Source: JBBRNH01 sp038230415 (GTDB lineage Bacteria > Bacteroidota > Bacteroidia > Cytophagales > Spirosomataceae). Taken from it: a DNA stretch of 64,000 nt. Of the stretch, positions 16,513 to 25,366 are shown in pieces. The stretch is from positions 25,991 to 89,990 of the forward strand of contig JBBRNH010000012.1 in assembly GCA_038230415.1 (NCBI GenBank), given 5' to 3'. The notes beneath the pieces were generated by a model. That model saw nothing but the letters and a program-made list of their open reading frames with translations, did no database searches and was not told the origin of the DNA. Each line of letters begins with the position of its first letter. Positions within the stretch are counted from its first letter, which is position 1. Both the position numbers and the translations under genes were made by a program.

Positions 16513-16650
16513 ATGGGAAAAATGCAGAAAAAGTCAGAACTGCCCACCAAAGTATGCCCCGTCTGCAACCGCCCGTTTGCCTGGCGCAAAAAATGGGAAC
16601 GCGACTGGGACAACGTGATTTATTGCAGCGACCGATGCCGGGGGAAATGA
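16513..16650 (+). CDS. DUF2256 zinc-ribbon-like small protein
   Basis: 45 residues (ATG at 16513, alternative ATG at 16522). It carries KVCPVCNRPFAWRKKWERDW and YCSDRCRG: two Cys pairs (CxxC and CxxxC) that should bind one zinc, as in DUF2256. It would be missed by length cut-offs. It pairs with the divergent TIGR03643 gene. Confidence 0.85.
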   Translation: MGKMQKKSELPTKVCPVCNRPFAWRKKWERDWDNVIYCSDRCRGK

Positions 16651-16718
16651 GTTGTAAAGTTTTAGAGTTCTAAAGTTCCAGAGTTGCCTTCGCGCCATAA
16701 ATCCATAACGCCATAACT

Positions 16719-19130
16719 CTACAACGCCAACACCGTAATCACCACATCTGAACTGCGCCCCCGGTCGTCGGCACAGGAGATTTTGTAGCGGCCCGGCCTG
16801 AGCGTAACAAACACGGCTTCGGCGGGTTTGGCTTTGCGATACAGCCGGTTGTTCAGATACCAATACACGGCCTGCACATCGTTGCCGACCTGACAGGCTA
16901 CTTGCAGTGCGGCTGGCTGGCGGGCATCCACAAAATACGCGCTGCCACTATTGGGGCTGATAATCAGCGGCCCGCCCGTTGCCGGAATCTGCTCGCAGGC
17001 CGGGTTATGGGGTGGGATCTTCTCGTAAGGAATGCGCTGCGTTTCGTAGTAGGCAATCAGTTCGGGAGCCAAATTCGGGTATGTCCGGCGGACGGGGTTT
17101 GGTGCCTGACCGGGTTTTAGAGCCGTGCCGGTAGCGGTGGGCAGGCAGTGCGGGCAGTATGAGAGCGTGGCGGCAGCGTTGGTAAAGACTACCTTGCGGT
17201 GCTGGCAACGCCGGGCCGCTGATACGCCCATGATCTGATAATCAACAGCTTGACCCGTGCAAAACTCGCCCGGTACGTCGCCCGATTCGGGGCAGATTTG
17301 CCGTTTGGCAAGGCCCGCCGGGGGCCGAAACCAGGCGTTCGGCGCGTTGTAATCCAGCGTGTTAAACAACTGAAACAGCAACGGTGTGGCCGTGTTTGCC
17401 CCGCTCAGAGCCGGAACACCCACACCCGAAAAATTACCCACCCAGACCCCAATCGTGAACCGTTGGTTGTAGCCAATGCTCCAGGCATCGCGCCGACCGT
17501 AGCTCGTGCCGGTTTTCCAGGCGATGCGCGGCAGGTGATAACTGTTGTCGAAATTGTTGGGCAAGTCGGGCCTGACGAGTTGGCGGAGTGTATTCGTGAC
17601 CAAAAACGTGGCTTCGGGCGAGAGCAGTTGGGTGGTGGCTGGCAAATCTGGTTTCTGTACCAATGTCAACTCACCAATTTTCCCGCCATTGGCGAATCCG
17701 GCATAGAGCCGCGTCATTTCGTTGAGGGTGACACCGCATCCGCCCAGCACCATCGAAAGGCCCAACGCTTTCTTCTGTTTTTTGACCGTTGCAAACCCCG
17801 CTTTTTCCAGCACCGACACCAACGCCGACGGGCCGATCTCGTGCAGCAGTTTTACGGCGGGAATATTGAGCGAATTTGCCAGGGCGAACTCCGCCGAGAC
17901 CGGGCCGTTAAATTGCCGGTCATAGTTTTCGGGTTCGTAGCCGCCGAAATTGGTGGGCACATCGTTCAGTCGCGATTTGGGCGTGATGATTCCCGCATCA
18001 AAAGCTAAGCCATACAACAGCGGTTTGAGCGCACTCCCCGGCGACCGCACCGCCCGAACGCCGTCAACCTGCCCGCCATCCTGAACATCGCCAAAATTGG
18101 CCGAGCCAATGTAAGCCAGAATGTTTAGCGTCTGATTATCAACCACCACCACTGCCGCGTTCTGAATCCCGATGGCCCGAACGCGGTTCACATAGTTGCT
18201 CACCAACTGCTCGGCGGCTACCTGCGTAGCAGGGTTCAGGGTGGAATAGATCACCGGCGCATCGGGGTTTTCGGCCCGGAGCCTTCGGCTGGCGTGGGGG
18301 GCAAGGGCCGGGGCAGCGCGTCGGCGGGCGGTGAGGGGTTCGGCAATGGCATCGTCTATCGTGGCGTTGCTGAAGGCGTGGCGCGTGCGGTAGCGTTCCA
18401 GAAAACGGTTGCGCTCCTGCACGATGTAGGCGTTGTTTTGACCAAGCCGCAGACTCGATGGGCGGTTGGGTATGATGGTCAACGTGGTGATTTCGGCCAG
18501 ACTGAGCAGGGTAAGGGGCTTCCCGAAGTACAGCCACGAGGCCGATTTCAGCCCTTCGATGTTGCTGCCGTAAGGGATCAGATTCAGGTATAGTTGCAGG
18601 ATTTCGTCTTTCGAGCAGTGCATCTCCAACTGCAACGCCCGCACAAATTCGATGGCTTTGCTGGCGTAAGTCCGGGGCCGGGGTTCGAGCAGCCGCACGG
18701 TTTGCATCGTAATGGTAGAGGCTCCCGACGTTCGCCGACCCGTTGTGCTGTTGCGGACAGCCGCCCGGATGAGGGCAACAGGATTGATGCCGGGATGATC
18801 GTAAAAGTAGCGGTCTTCTTTTTGGAGAATGGCCCGGCGTAAATCAGGGGTGATCTCGCGGAGTTCAGTGTAGAGCCGCCATTTATCATCGCGACTCAGA
18901 AAAGCGTGAAGCATCGTGCTGTCGGCAGCCAGAACCACCGACGAATACGGCACATTGGTATTGAGGGGAAACGCTCTGTCGAGAATGAACAGGAATACAA
19001 TTAACCCTACTACAAAAGCGATGGAACCGCGTGGGCGGCCCCACAGATGACGCAGATGTTTATGATTTACGCGGATTTTTTCTGACGCATGAGAAAAGAA
19101 ATCTGCGCTAATCTTAACCATCTGCGTCAT
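16719..19130 (-). CDS. pbpC: Penicillin-binding protein 1C, bifunctional
   Basis: 803 residues. One TM helix near residues 36-54 is followed by a GT51 transglycosylase domain (KEDRYFYDHPGINP, then GASTITMQTVRLL). The transpeptidase domain has the active-site Ser in SPGSALKPLLYG, SLN in NSLNIPAVKLL and KTGTSYGRRDAW. The C-terminal PBP1C module has several Cys pairs (ICPESGDVPGEFC, CPHC). It polymerises and crosslinks peptidoglycan in the periplasm. The alpha-2-macroglobulin gene that often accompanies pbpC is not adjacent. The first ~33 residues are read through a dispersed repeat element (19034-19146), so the true start is uncertain; no better ATG lies between the repeat and the TM helix. Confidence 0.94.
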   Translation of the reverse strand: MTQMVKISADFFSHASEKIRVNHKHLRHLWGRPRGSIAFVVGLIVFLFILDRAFPLNTNVPYSSVVLAADSTMLHAFLSRDDKWRLYTELREITPDLRRAILQKEDRYFYDHPGINPVALIRAAVRNSTTGRRTSGASTITMQTVRLLEPRPRTYASKAIEFVRALQLEMHCSKDEILQLYLNLIPYGSNIEGLKSASWLYFGKPLTLLSLAEITTLTIIPNRPSSLRLGQNNAYIVQERNRFLERYRTRHAFSNATIDDAIAEPLTARRRAAPALAPHASRRLRAENPDAPVIYSTLNPATQVAAEQLVSNYVNRVRAIGIQNAAVVVVDNQTLNILAYIGSANFGDVQDGGQVDGVRAVRSPGSALKPLLYGLAFDAGIITPKSRLNDVPTNFGGYEPENYDRQFNGPVSAEFALANSLNIPAVKLLHEIGPSALVSVLEKAGFATVKKQKKALGLSMVLGGCGVTLNEMTRLYAGFANGGKIGELTLVQKPDLPATTQLLSPEATFLVTNTLRQLVRPDLPNNFDNSYHLPRIAWKTGTSYGRRDAWSIGYNQRFTIGVWVGNFSGVGVPALSGANTATPLLFQLFNTLDYNAPNAWFRPPAGLAKRQICPESGDVPGEFCTGQAVDYQIMGVSAARRCQHRKVVFTNAAATLSYCPHCLPTATGTALKPGQAPNPVRRTYPNLAPELIAYYETQRIPYEKIPPHNPACEQIPATGGPLIISPNSGSAYFVDARQPAALQVACQVGNDVQAVYWYLNNRLYRKAKPAEAVFVTLRPGRYKISCADDRGRSSDVVITVLAL

Positions 19131-19146
19131 TAGCCGGGGCCGCCCG
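19034..19146. repeat. Phrase-like inverted repeat, family A, copy 1
   Basis: Imperfect inverted repeat: left part GGGCGGCCCCACAGATGACGCAGAT, right part with ATCTGCGTCAT and GGGGCCGCCC. It shares the CAGATGACGCAGAT phrase with the element at 41458-41541. It covers the 5' end of pbpC. Confidence 0.85.
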
Positions 19147-19173
19147 TGCGGTTCTATAGTTTCAGGCAGACAC

Positions 19174-19776
19174 TTAATTCCGGTGGCTCAACTCGTCGCG
19201 GATGCGGGCGGCCCGTTCATATTCTTCGTTGCCGAGGGCTTCGTCGAGCATCTTTTGCAGGTCTTCGGTAGTGGCGTTCTTGATCTGCTCGCTGAAAGGC
19301 CGTTGCTTCTGCGACCCCGCCGACCGCACCAATTCCTGCTCGTCTTCGTCGTCATCCTCGTCGTTACCGCTCGTGGTAATGCCGGCTTCTGACAGAATGG
19401 CTTCGTTGGTATAAATCGGCACACTGAACCGGATACCGATAGCGATAGCATCAGACGGGCGGGCATCAACGGTGGTTTCCCGAACGCCATCGGAGCAGAC
19501 GATTTTGGCGAAGAAAATGCCCTCCCGCAGGTCAGAAATCATGATCTCGCGCACCGTGAAGCGAAACTTGTCGGCAAACTGTTTAAACAGGTCGTGCGTC
19601 ATCGGGCGGTTCGGCACAATTTTTTCGATCTCGATGGCGATGGCCTGTGCCTCGAACATACCAATGATAATCGGTAGCCGACGGTTGCCAAATTCTTCGC
19701 CCAGCACCAACGCAAACGAACCCGACTGCGATTGGCTCGGCGAAAGCCCTAATATTTCAAGTTTTATCTTATCCAC
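19174..19776 (-). CDS. Bifunctional nuclease domain (DUF151) protein with UVR motif
   Basis: 200 residues from a GTG at 19776 (VDKIKLEILGLSPSQSQSG), which matches the usual family N-terminus; the 29 codons upstream look non-coding. Residues 1-135 are the DUF151/bifunctional nuclease fold (RRLPIIIGMFEAQAIAIEIE, ARPSDAIAIGIRFSVPIY). An acidic linker leads to a C-terminal UvrB/UvrC-type motif (LQKMLDEALGNEEYERAARIRDEL). Family members show RNase/DNase activity in plants and bacteria. The cellular role here is unknown. Confidence 0.92.
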   Translation of the reverse strand: MDKIKLEILGLSPSQSQSGSFALVLGEEFGNRRLPIIIGMFEAQAIAIEIEKIVPNRPMTHDLFKQFADKFRFTVREIMISDLREGIFFAKIVCSDGVRETTVDARPSDAIAIGIRFSVPIYTNEAILSEAGITTSGNDEDDDEDEQELVRSAGSQKQRPFSEQIKNATTEDLQKMLDEALGNEEYERAARIRDELSHRN

Positions 19777-19923
19777 GGTGCAAAAATAGCAGTTTCTAAT
19801 TTCCGGTTTTCTGTTTTCGGGAGTTATGGTCAACAGAAAACTGTATTTGAGAAGTAACAACAATTCCTGCCGATGGGTTTATTTCGGGGCCGCCCTGCAC
19901 AAACTACAAACTACACCGACTGC

Positions 19924-20886
19924 CTACAACGCCTGTACCGCCTTTGTCAGTCGCGGCAACACGTCGAACACATCGCCAACGATGCCGTAATCGGCTGATT
20001 TGAAGAACGGGGCTTCGGGGTCTTTGTTAATCACTACAATCACTTTTGACGAATTTACGCCCGCTAAGTGTTGAATAGCTCCCGAAATCCCGGCAGCGAT
20101 GTACAGATTCGGGCTGACTTTGATACCCGTTTGACCGACGTGTTCATGGTGAGGCCGCCAGTCGAGGTCAGACACCGGCTTTGAGCAGGCGGTGGCCGCG
20201 TGCAGGGCGCGGGCCAAATCTTCTACGATGCTCCAGTTTTCGGGGCCTTTCAGGCCACGTCCCGCTGACACCACGAGGTCGGCTTCGGGCAACAGCACGT
20301 CGCCGGTGGCTTTTTCGGTGCCCAAGACTTTCAGGCCAAAATCGCTGTCGTTCAACGCCGGGGCGAAGGTTTCGACGGGGGCTGTTGCGTCGGTCTCAAC
20401 GGGAACGATGGTGTTTTTCTTGATCGCCAGGATTTTTACGTCGGCCTTCAACTCGTTGTTGGCGAAGGCTTTACCGGTGTAAATGCTGGTTTTGACGTGG
20501 AAGCCGTTGCTTAGGTCGGGCAGTTCAATCACGTTTGGGGCTAAGCCCGCCTTGAGTTTACCCGCGAGCCGGGCCGCCATGGCATCGCCTAAAGACGATT
20601 TTGCCAGCACCACAACCTTCGCGCCCTCCTGCCCGGCGGCTGCGGCCATCACACTGGCGTAAGCCATACCGTTGGCTTCGGCCAGTTTTGCGTCAGTGGC
20701 GTGGAGAACTTTTGCGGCTCCAAACCGGCCCGCCGTAGCGAGTTCGCCCGCATCAGCCGCGCCGATGACCACCGCCGTTGCCGACGTACCCAGCATTTGG
20801 GCGACCTGTGCGCCGTAATAAATCGCTTCCTGCGATGATTTTTTGAGACTGCCGTTATCGAGTTCGGCAAAGATTAGAACAGACAT
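19924..20886 (-). CDS. etfA: Electron transfer flavoprotein, alpha subunit
   Basis: 320 residues, full length. The C-terminal FAD-binding half is intact: SAGRGLKGPENWSIVEDLA, GQTGIKVSPNLYIAAGISGAIQH and a final INKDPEAPFFKSADYGIVGD. With EtfB it carries electrons from acyl-CoA and related dehydrogenases to ETF-quinone oxidoreductase. It follows etfB on the same strand; the ~100-base gap is filled by an inverted-repeat element, unusual for this pair. Confidence 0.97.
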   Translation of the reverse strand: MSVLIFAELDNGSLKKSSQEAIYYGAQVAQMLGTSATAVVIGAADAGELATAGRFGAAKVLHATDAKLAEANGMAYASVMAAAAGQEGAKVVVLAKSSLGDAMAARLAGKLKAGLAPNVIELPDLSNGFHVKTSIYTGKAFANNELKADVKILAIKKNTIVPVETDATAPVETFAPALNDSDFGLKVLGTEKATGDVLLPEADLVVSAGRGLKGPENWSIVEDLARALHAATACSKPVSDLDWRPHHEHVGQTGIKVSPNLYIAAGISGAIQHLAGVNSSKVIVVINKDPEAPFFKSADYGIVGDVFDVLPRLTKAVQAL

Positions 20887-20892
20887 AATTTT

Positions 20893-20987
20893 AGTGGTTA
20901 GTTGTTAGTGGCAAGTGGTCAGTTCAAGGTAGTTAGTGGTTTGTGCGTCAGCCAACTAATCACCAGTCACTAATCACTTGCCACTTT
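20893..20987. repeat. Phrase-like inverted repeat, family B, copy 1
   Basis: Lies between etfB and etfA. The perfect 11-bp arms AGTGGCAAGTG (20909-20919) and CACTTGCCACT (20975-20985) are embedded in shuffled copies of GTTAGTGG/CACTAATCAC phrases. The same phrases recur at 47748-47858. Confidence 0.88.
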
Positions 20988-21723
20988 AAATTACCTTAGC
21001 TTCCGTACGTAACAACTGAATGAGCAGCTCGGCCTGATCTGCCGGAATCATTTTTACGGCTCCGCGCGGGGCGGGCAGTTCGTAGCTGCCAACGGCGGTG
21101 AGCGAATCAGTGCCAGATGGTTGCACAATTTTTAGGGGCTTGGTGCGGGCCGTCATGATGCCGCGCATATTCGGGATTTTCCACTCGGCAATCGGCTCCT
21201 GACACCCCAGCACGAGTGGCAACTGCGCTTCGAGGGTTTCTTTACCGCCTTCGATTTCGCGGGTCATCTTGGCGGTGTCGCCCTCGATGTCGAGTTTCAT
21301 CACCGGCGAGATTGACGGAATACCGAGCATCTCGGCCACGATACCATGCACCTGACCGCCGTTGTAATCAATAGATTCGCGGCCCATCAAAATCAGGTCG
21401 TACCTGTTTTCTTTGGCGATGGCGGCAATCTGCTCGGCCACAAAGTAGGCATCAATCGGTTCGGCATTGACCCGGATGGCATCGTCGGCACCGATGGCAA
21501 GGCACTTGCGGATAACGGGTTCGGCATCGGTCTCGCCCACGGTCAGCACCGTGACGCTGGCACCGAGTTTTTCTTTCAGTTCAACGGCGCGGGCTAAGGC
21601 GTAGTCGTCATACGGGCCGGTGATAAACGTCACTCCGGCCTTGTTGAACTTCGTATTGTTGTCGGTAAAGGTAATTTTGGTTGTCGTATCCGGTACGGAC
21701 GTGACGCACACTAAGATTTTCAT
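20986..21723 (-). CDS. etfB: Electron transfer flavoprotein, beta subunit
   Basis: 245 residues from the ATG at 21723 (MKILVCVTSVPDTTTKI), the normal EtfB start; the longer upstream frame runs through a repeat element. AMP-site text LTVGETDAEPVIRKCLAIGADDAIRV and the signature region GGQVHGIVAEMLGIPSISPV are present. It is the partner of EtfA and precedes it in the operon. Confidence 0.97.
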   Translation of the reverse strand: MKILVCVTSVPDTTTKITFTDNNTKFNKAGVTFITGPYDDYALARAVELKEKLGASVTVLTVGETDAEPVIRKCLAIGADDAIRVNAEPIDAYFVAEQIAAIAKENRYDLILMGRESIDYNGGQVHGIVAEMLGIPSISPVMKLDIEGDTAKMTREIEGGKETLEAQLPLVLGCQEPIAEWKIPNMRGIMTARTKPLKIVQPSGTDSLTAVGSYELPAPRGAVKMIPADQAELLIQLLRTEAKVI

Positions 21724-21724
21724 A

Positions 21725-21812
21725 CGGTTTTCGGTTTTCGGTTTACTGTTTTCGGGGGGCTTGCGCGAGTGGAACACCCGTAAACCACAAACCGAATACC
21801 GTAAACGCTTTT
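21725..21812. repeat. Phrase-like inverted repeat, family C, copy 1
   Basis: Directly upstream of etfB: GGTTTTCGGTTTTCGGTTTACTG on the left, GTAAACCACAAACCGAATACCGTAAACG on the right, with a GC-rich centre. The same phrases occur at 42656-42755. Confidence 0.85.
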
Positions 21813-21878
21813 CTGCCGCTAAATTACGACCTGTTATCAAAAACAGTATGCTTGCATACTACTTTTCTCTGAAATCTG

Positions 21879-22190
21879 ATGAATACCGCCCGTATCCAAC
21901 AATTACTTGCTTTTATGCAGGAAGAGCCTAACGATCCCTTTACTGTTTACGCGTTGGCCTTAGAATATCTTAATGATGACCCCGGCGAGTCGCTGCGGTA
22001 TTTCGGTGAACTCCTGACCAACCACCCCGATTACCTGCCGACGTATTACCACGCGGCCCAACTCTGCGCTGACCTCGGCGACGATGAGCGGGCCATATCC
22101 CTTTACAAACAGGGCATTGAACTCGCCCGGCGACAGGGTAATGCCAAAACCGAACGCGAACTGCATAGTGCATTGACAAACCTTGACTGA
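21879..22190 (+). CDS. Small TPR protein
   Basis: 103 residues made of about two and a half tetratricopeptide repeats (DPFTVYALALEYLNDDPGESLRYF, then HPDYLPTYYHAAQLCADLGDDERAI). It lacks a signal sequence and is therefore cytoplasmic. Such short TPR proteins are common in Bacteroidota. No partner is indicated. It is 95 bases upstream of glgP, from which it is separated by a promoter-like box. Confidence 0.85.
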   Translation: MNTARIQQLLAFMQEEPNDPFTVYALALEYLNDDPGESLRYFGELLTNHPDYLPTYYHAAQLCADLGDDERAISLYKQGIELARRQGNAKTERELHSALTNLD

Positions 22191-22236
22191 TGCCGTTTTT
22201 TAACGAATTCAGGCAAGTTGGCCGGGCGAAGCAACC

Positions 22237-22244
22237 TACCTTTG
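22237..22244 (+). promoter_or_regulatory. Candidate -7 box for glgP
   Basis: TACCTTTG matches TAnnTTTG 40 bases before the glgP ATG, with a TTG 16 bases upstream of it (22218-22220). Confidence 0.5.
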
Positions 22245-22284
22245 CCCCCGGTTCAGTTGTTCATTAACGCATTGTGTTCCATTC

Positions 22285-23955
22285 ATGTCGGTTTCTCAGT
22301 TACCAGCGACGTTTCGCCATCCCTACTCCTTTGCCACGCCCTTTAAAAAATCCGTCGCTTACTTCTCGATGGAGTTCGGTATTGACCAGGCCCTGAAAAC
22401 CTACTCCGGCGGGCTGGGTTTTCTGGCTGGTTCGCATATGAAAAGCGCGTTCGACGAGCGGCAAAACCTCATCGGCATCGGCATCCTCTGGAAATACGGC
22501 TATTACGACCAGATTCGGCAAACGGACAACAGCATGGGCGTTCAGTTTCGGGAAAAAATCTACGGCTTTTTGCAGGATACGGGCGTTCGGTTCTCAATCA
22601 TAGTGTCGGGCCGCCCGGTGTGGGTTCAGGCGTATTACCTTGATCCGAAGCACTTTAACACCGTGCCAATGTTTTTTCTGACTACTGACGTGGACGGTAA
22701 CGACACCGCTGCCCGCTCGATCTCGTACCGATTATACGATGCCGATGCCAGCCTCAAGGTGCAACAGTGTATGTTGCTGGGGTTGGGCGGGGCTACGTTT
22801 TTGGACGAGATACAGTATTCGCCGGACGTTTATCACCTCAACGAAGCCCACGCGGTGTCGGCGGCCTTTCATCTCTACAAAACCCTCGGAAGTCGGCAAG
22901 CGGTGCAGGCCCGGATGGTCTTCACGACCCACACGCCCGAAGAAGCCGGGAACGACAAACATGATGTTGGTTTCCTAAGCAAACTCGGCTTTTTCGGGGG
23001 CCTATCGCTCGATACCGTTCGGGAGATTACCGGCATTCAGGATAGCGTATTTAATCATTCGTTGGCCGCGCTACGCCTGAGCCGCAAAGCCAACGGAGTC
23101 TCGAAACTGCACGGCGAGGTATCCCGAAAAATGTGGGATCATTACCCCGACATCTGCGAAATTACCCACGTCACCAACGCGCAGAACCACCGTTATTGGG
23201 CTGACAGTCAGTTAGAAATGGCCCGGCAATCGGGCGATACGGAAGCGATTGCTGCCCGCAAAAAAGCCCTGAAACAACCGTTGTTTACCATCGTGGCCGA
23301 TCAGGTTGGCAAACTCTTCGACCCCAACGTCCTGACGATGGTGTGGGCGCGTCGGTTTGCGGCCTACAAACGGCCCGACCTCATCACCAACGATGCAGAA
23401 CGGTTTCGGCGGTTGATGACTAACCGCGATTATCCGCTGCAAATTATCTGGGCCGGCAAACCCTACCCCATGGACGACGGCGCGACCCGGACGTTCAACC
23501 ATCTGTATTACCTCAGTCACCTGCACCCGCGCATGGCCGTGCTGACGGGCCACGAACTCGCCCTCTCGAAAGCCCTCAAAGACGGGGCCGACCTCTGGCT
23601 CAACACGCCCATCGTGCCACGCGAAGCATCGGGAACGAGTGGCATGGCAGCGGCCATGAACGCGGCTGTGAACGTCTCGACCAACGACGGCTGGATTTGT
23701 GAGTTTGAGAAATCGGGCGGCCCCGACCAAAACTCGTTCATCGTGCCGGACCCCGGAGTGCCGGACCATCCCGGCGGCAACCCTGACACCCACGACCGCG
23801 ACCAGCTGTTCCGGCTCCTCGAAGAGGCCATCATGCCAATGTATTACGACCGCCCCGCCGACTGGCAGGCTCTGCAACTCCGCAGCATGAACGATGTAAA
23901 CGCCTTCTTTACCTCCGCCCGGATGGTGCGGGAGTATTATGAAAAGGTGTACTGA
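22285..23955 (+). CDS. glgP: Alpha-glucan phosphorylase-like protein, short GT35 type
   Basis: 556 residues, the length of the short alpha-glucan phosphorylase family. Landmarks: AYFSMEFGIDQALKTYSGGLGFLAGSH at the start, HLNEAHAVSAAFHL, FTTHTPEEAGND, MVWARRFAAYKRPDLI, and EASGTSGMAAAMN near the end. The family releases glucose-1-phosphate from glycogen or maltodextrin. In classical phosphorylases the last motif reads GTGNMK or GTSGMK, with the Lys that binds pyridoxal phosphate; here that position is Ala. The related form from Bacteroides that I recall also lacks Lys, so this may be a subfamily trait. Function as a true phosphorylase is therefore uncertain. Confidence 0.85.
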   Translation: MSVSQLPATFRHPYSFATPFKKSVAYFSMEFGIDQALKTYSGGLGFLAGSHMKSAFDERQNLIGIGILWKYGYYDQIRQTDNSMGVQFREKIYGFLQDTGVRFSIIVSGRPVWVQAYYLDPKHFNTVPMFFLTTDVDGNDTAARSISYRLYDADASLKVQQCMLLGLGGATFLDEIQYSPDVYHLNEAHAVSAAFHLYKTLGSRQAVQARMVFTTHTPEEAGNDKHDVGFLSKLGFFGGLSLDTVREITGIQDSVFNHSLAALRLSRKANGVSKLHGEVSRKMWDHYPDICEITHVTNAQNHRYWADSQLEMARQSGDTEAIAARKKALKQPLFTIVADQVGKLFDPNVLTMVWARRFAAYKRPDLITNDAERFRRLMTNRDYPLQIIWAGKPYPMDDGATRTFNHLYYLSHLHPRMAVLTGHELALSKALKDGADLWLNTPIVPREASGTSGMAAAMNAAVNVSTNDGWICEFEKSGGPDQNSFIVPDPGVPDHPGGNPDTHDRDQLFRLLEEAIMPMYYDRPADWQALQLRSMNDVNAFFTSARMVREYYEKVY

Positions 23956-24265
23956 TTTCTTCCGTTTTGGGAATTTTCAACCGTGTAGCGCATTTGTTCG
24001 ACCAAAACGATTTATGCGTATTAATTGTGGGTTGGGTGTGTATCTAAGCAGTACTCGACAGTTCAGTTTTCGGGCGACGAGCAACGGGCTGCAACAGTTA
24101 GGCTTTTTGCTCGTCCGGCAGCGTTCGGGCGACAGGCCAACCGCCCCGACAGGGTAGCGTTTTGGGTTCGTTGGGTGGATTGCGGGTGACAAGCAGCGCG
24201 GCTCTACAAGGCCGAGTTTATTCTTTGAGTTCAACATAAAATCAAGCATCTAACCCTCTGAGAAT
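23956..24265. other. 310-bp spacer with recurring GGGCGACA phrases
   Basis: I see no gene here. The stretch is GC-rich and contains CGGGCGACGAGC, TTCGGGCGACAGG and GCGGGTGACAAG. The 17-mer TTCAGTTTTCGGGCGAC at 24062-24078 recurs with one mismatch at 25645-25661. This is the first of three similar spacers separating small genes. Confidence 0.6.
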
Positions 24266-24523
24266 ATGTTTAATATCTTTTCCAACAAGCCTTTGTCCGA
24301 ACTGAGTTTGGAAGAACTCAAAAGCCAAGAAAAGTCTGCTCAAACCTCCGTTCGATGGTTAGGTATTTTTGTTTTGGTAACGATTTTCCTGGTTGCGTTT
24401 TGGAATGGCTTGAAGGGCTATCATCCAGGTAGTTTGATATTCTTGTTGGCGACTTGTTTCTTACCTGCGATAGCGGCTGCTAAACTGAAGAAGATCAGAA
24501 CTGAAATAAGCGGACGGGTATAG
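24266..24523 (+). CDS. Hypothetical protein with two TM helices
   Basis: 85 residues. A short amphipathic N-terminus (LSELSLEELKSQEKSAQTSVRW) leads into TM1 (LGIFVLVTIFLVAFWNGL) and TM2 (SLIFLLATCFLPAIAAAKL), then a basic tail. I recognise the type as a common small Bacteroidota membrane protein with no known function. It sits alone between two GC-rich spacers. Confidence 0.7.
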   Translation: MFNIFSNKPLSELSLEELKSQEKSAQTSVRWLGIFVLVTIFLVAFWNGLKGYHPGSLIFLLATCFLPAIAAAKLKKIRTEISGRV

Positions 24524-24728
24524 CAAAAACGCTCCGTGCGGGCGTGTCTCGTGTGAAAGGCAGCAGGCCGCAAAGTCAGGCCGACAGCCCAACAAAGGTG
24601 AGGGTATAAAGGTTTTGCCGTGTTGTTTACTTGGTTAGCCCATCACCGGCGATAGGTTGCGCTCAGGTGACAAGATGCTTTTTTAGTTGGCTCGGTTTGG
24701 TTTTAAGAAATAAAAAACAAAATGACAG
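24524..24728. other. Second GC-rich spacer
   Basis: 205 bases without a gene. It contains GACAGCCCAACAAAGGTG...AAAGGTTTTGCCG and CAGGTGACAAGATGC, which resemble CAGCCAAACAGAGGTG...AAAGTCTTTTGCC and CCGGTGACAGG in the third spacer. The 3' end turns AT-rich before the next gene. Confidence 0.5.
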
Positions 24729-25366
24729 ATGACAGAAGAACAAAAGATTAGTATAGACCTTGCGCTCCAAATAAAAATAAACAGAAAGTCATTGGAAAAG
24801 GATTTTGCTAATAATTTTAATGTTCAAAGAAAGACATTGGCTATTATTGTTGGTGCACTTGAATACGCAAACTTTAATGAATTTACAACAGCAAGTATAA
24901 TATGGAATGTTGCGGGTTATTTAAATCTTGTTTCATTTGACTTGAAAATAATTGCAAGAGATTTAATGTTTGAAGAAGAAGATTACCAAAGGAAACTGTA
25001 CGCTCGACAAGCATACCTGATAGTGTACGAAAGCATGAATGGTTTTTTAGAATTGTTAGGAAAACCTTTAAGGGACGCGATTACGGCTGACTTTTCGGAC
25101 TCTGATGTGTGTATATAGAAAAAGTTCAATCAATTGCAAAGAGATTTAATCAGTTCAAAAAGGAATATGAGAGTACTATTAAAACAGTAAGGCATACTGC
25201 TATTGCACACAGAAACAAAGATATGCTTGTTCAGATCAAATCAATTGACTCTGTAAGTTGGCTTGAAGCAACTAAGATTGTATCGTCGTTCGACGCTATT
25301 GTAAACGATTTGGGGATTATTTGTTTTCAAATAGTAAACCGAGTAAACGACGAGCTTAATAAGTAA
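24729..25366 (+). pseudogene. AT-rich hypothetical gene broken by a 2-bp slippage
   Basis: Two frames make one protein of about 210 residues. The first ends at 25118 (DFSDSDVCI then stop). The second continues directly from 25109 (VYIEKVQSIAKRFNQF). The junction holds GTGTGTAT; removing one GT restores ...SDSDVYIEKVQ..., so a (GT)2 to (GT)3 expansion explains the break. The protein is helical with no signal or TM segment, and its codons are much richer in A and T than the surroundings, suggesting transfer. The HTAIAHRNKD segment recalls the AbiV/HEPN-like RxxxxH style, but this is too weak to call. A sequencing error is the alternative explanation. Confidence 0.7.

Noticed and set aside
16182..16650. 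Photolyase/cryptochrome locus
   Set aside because: The two small genes that often accompany photolyase are present, but no photolyase gene lies in the window.
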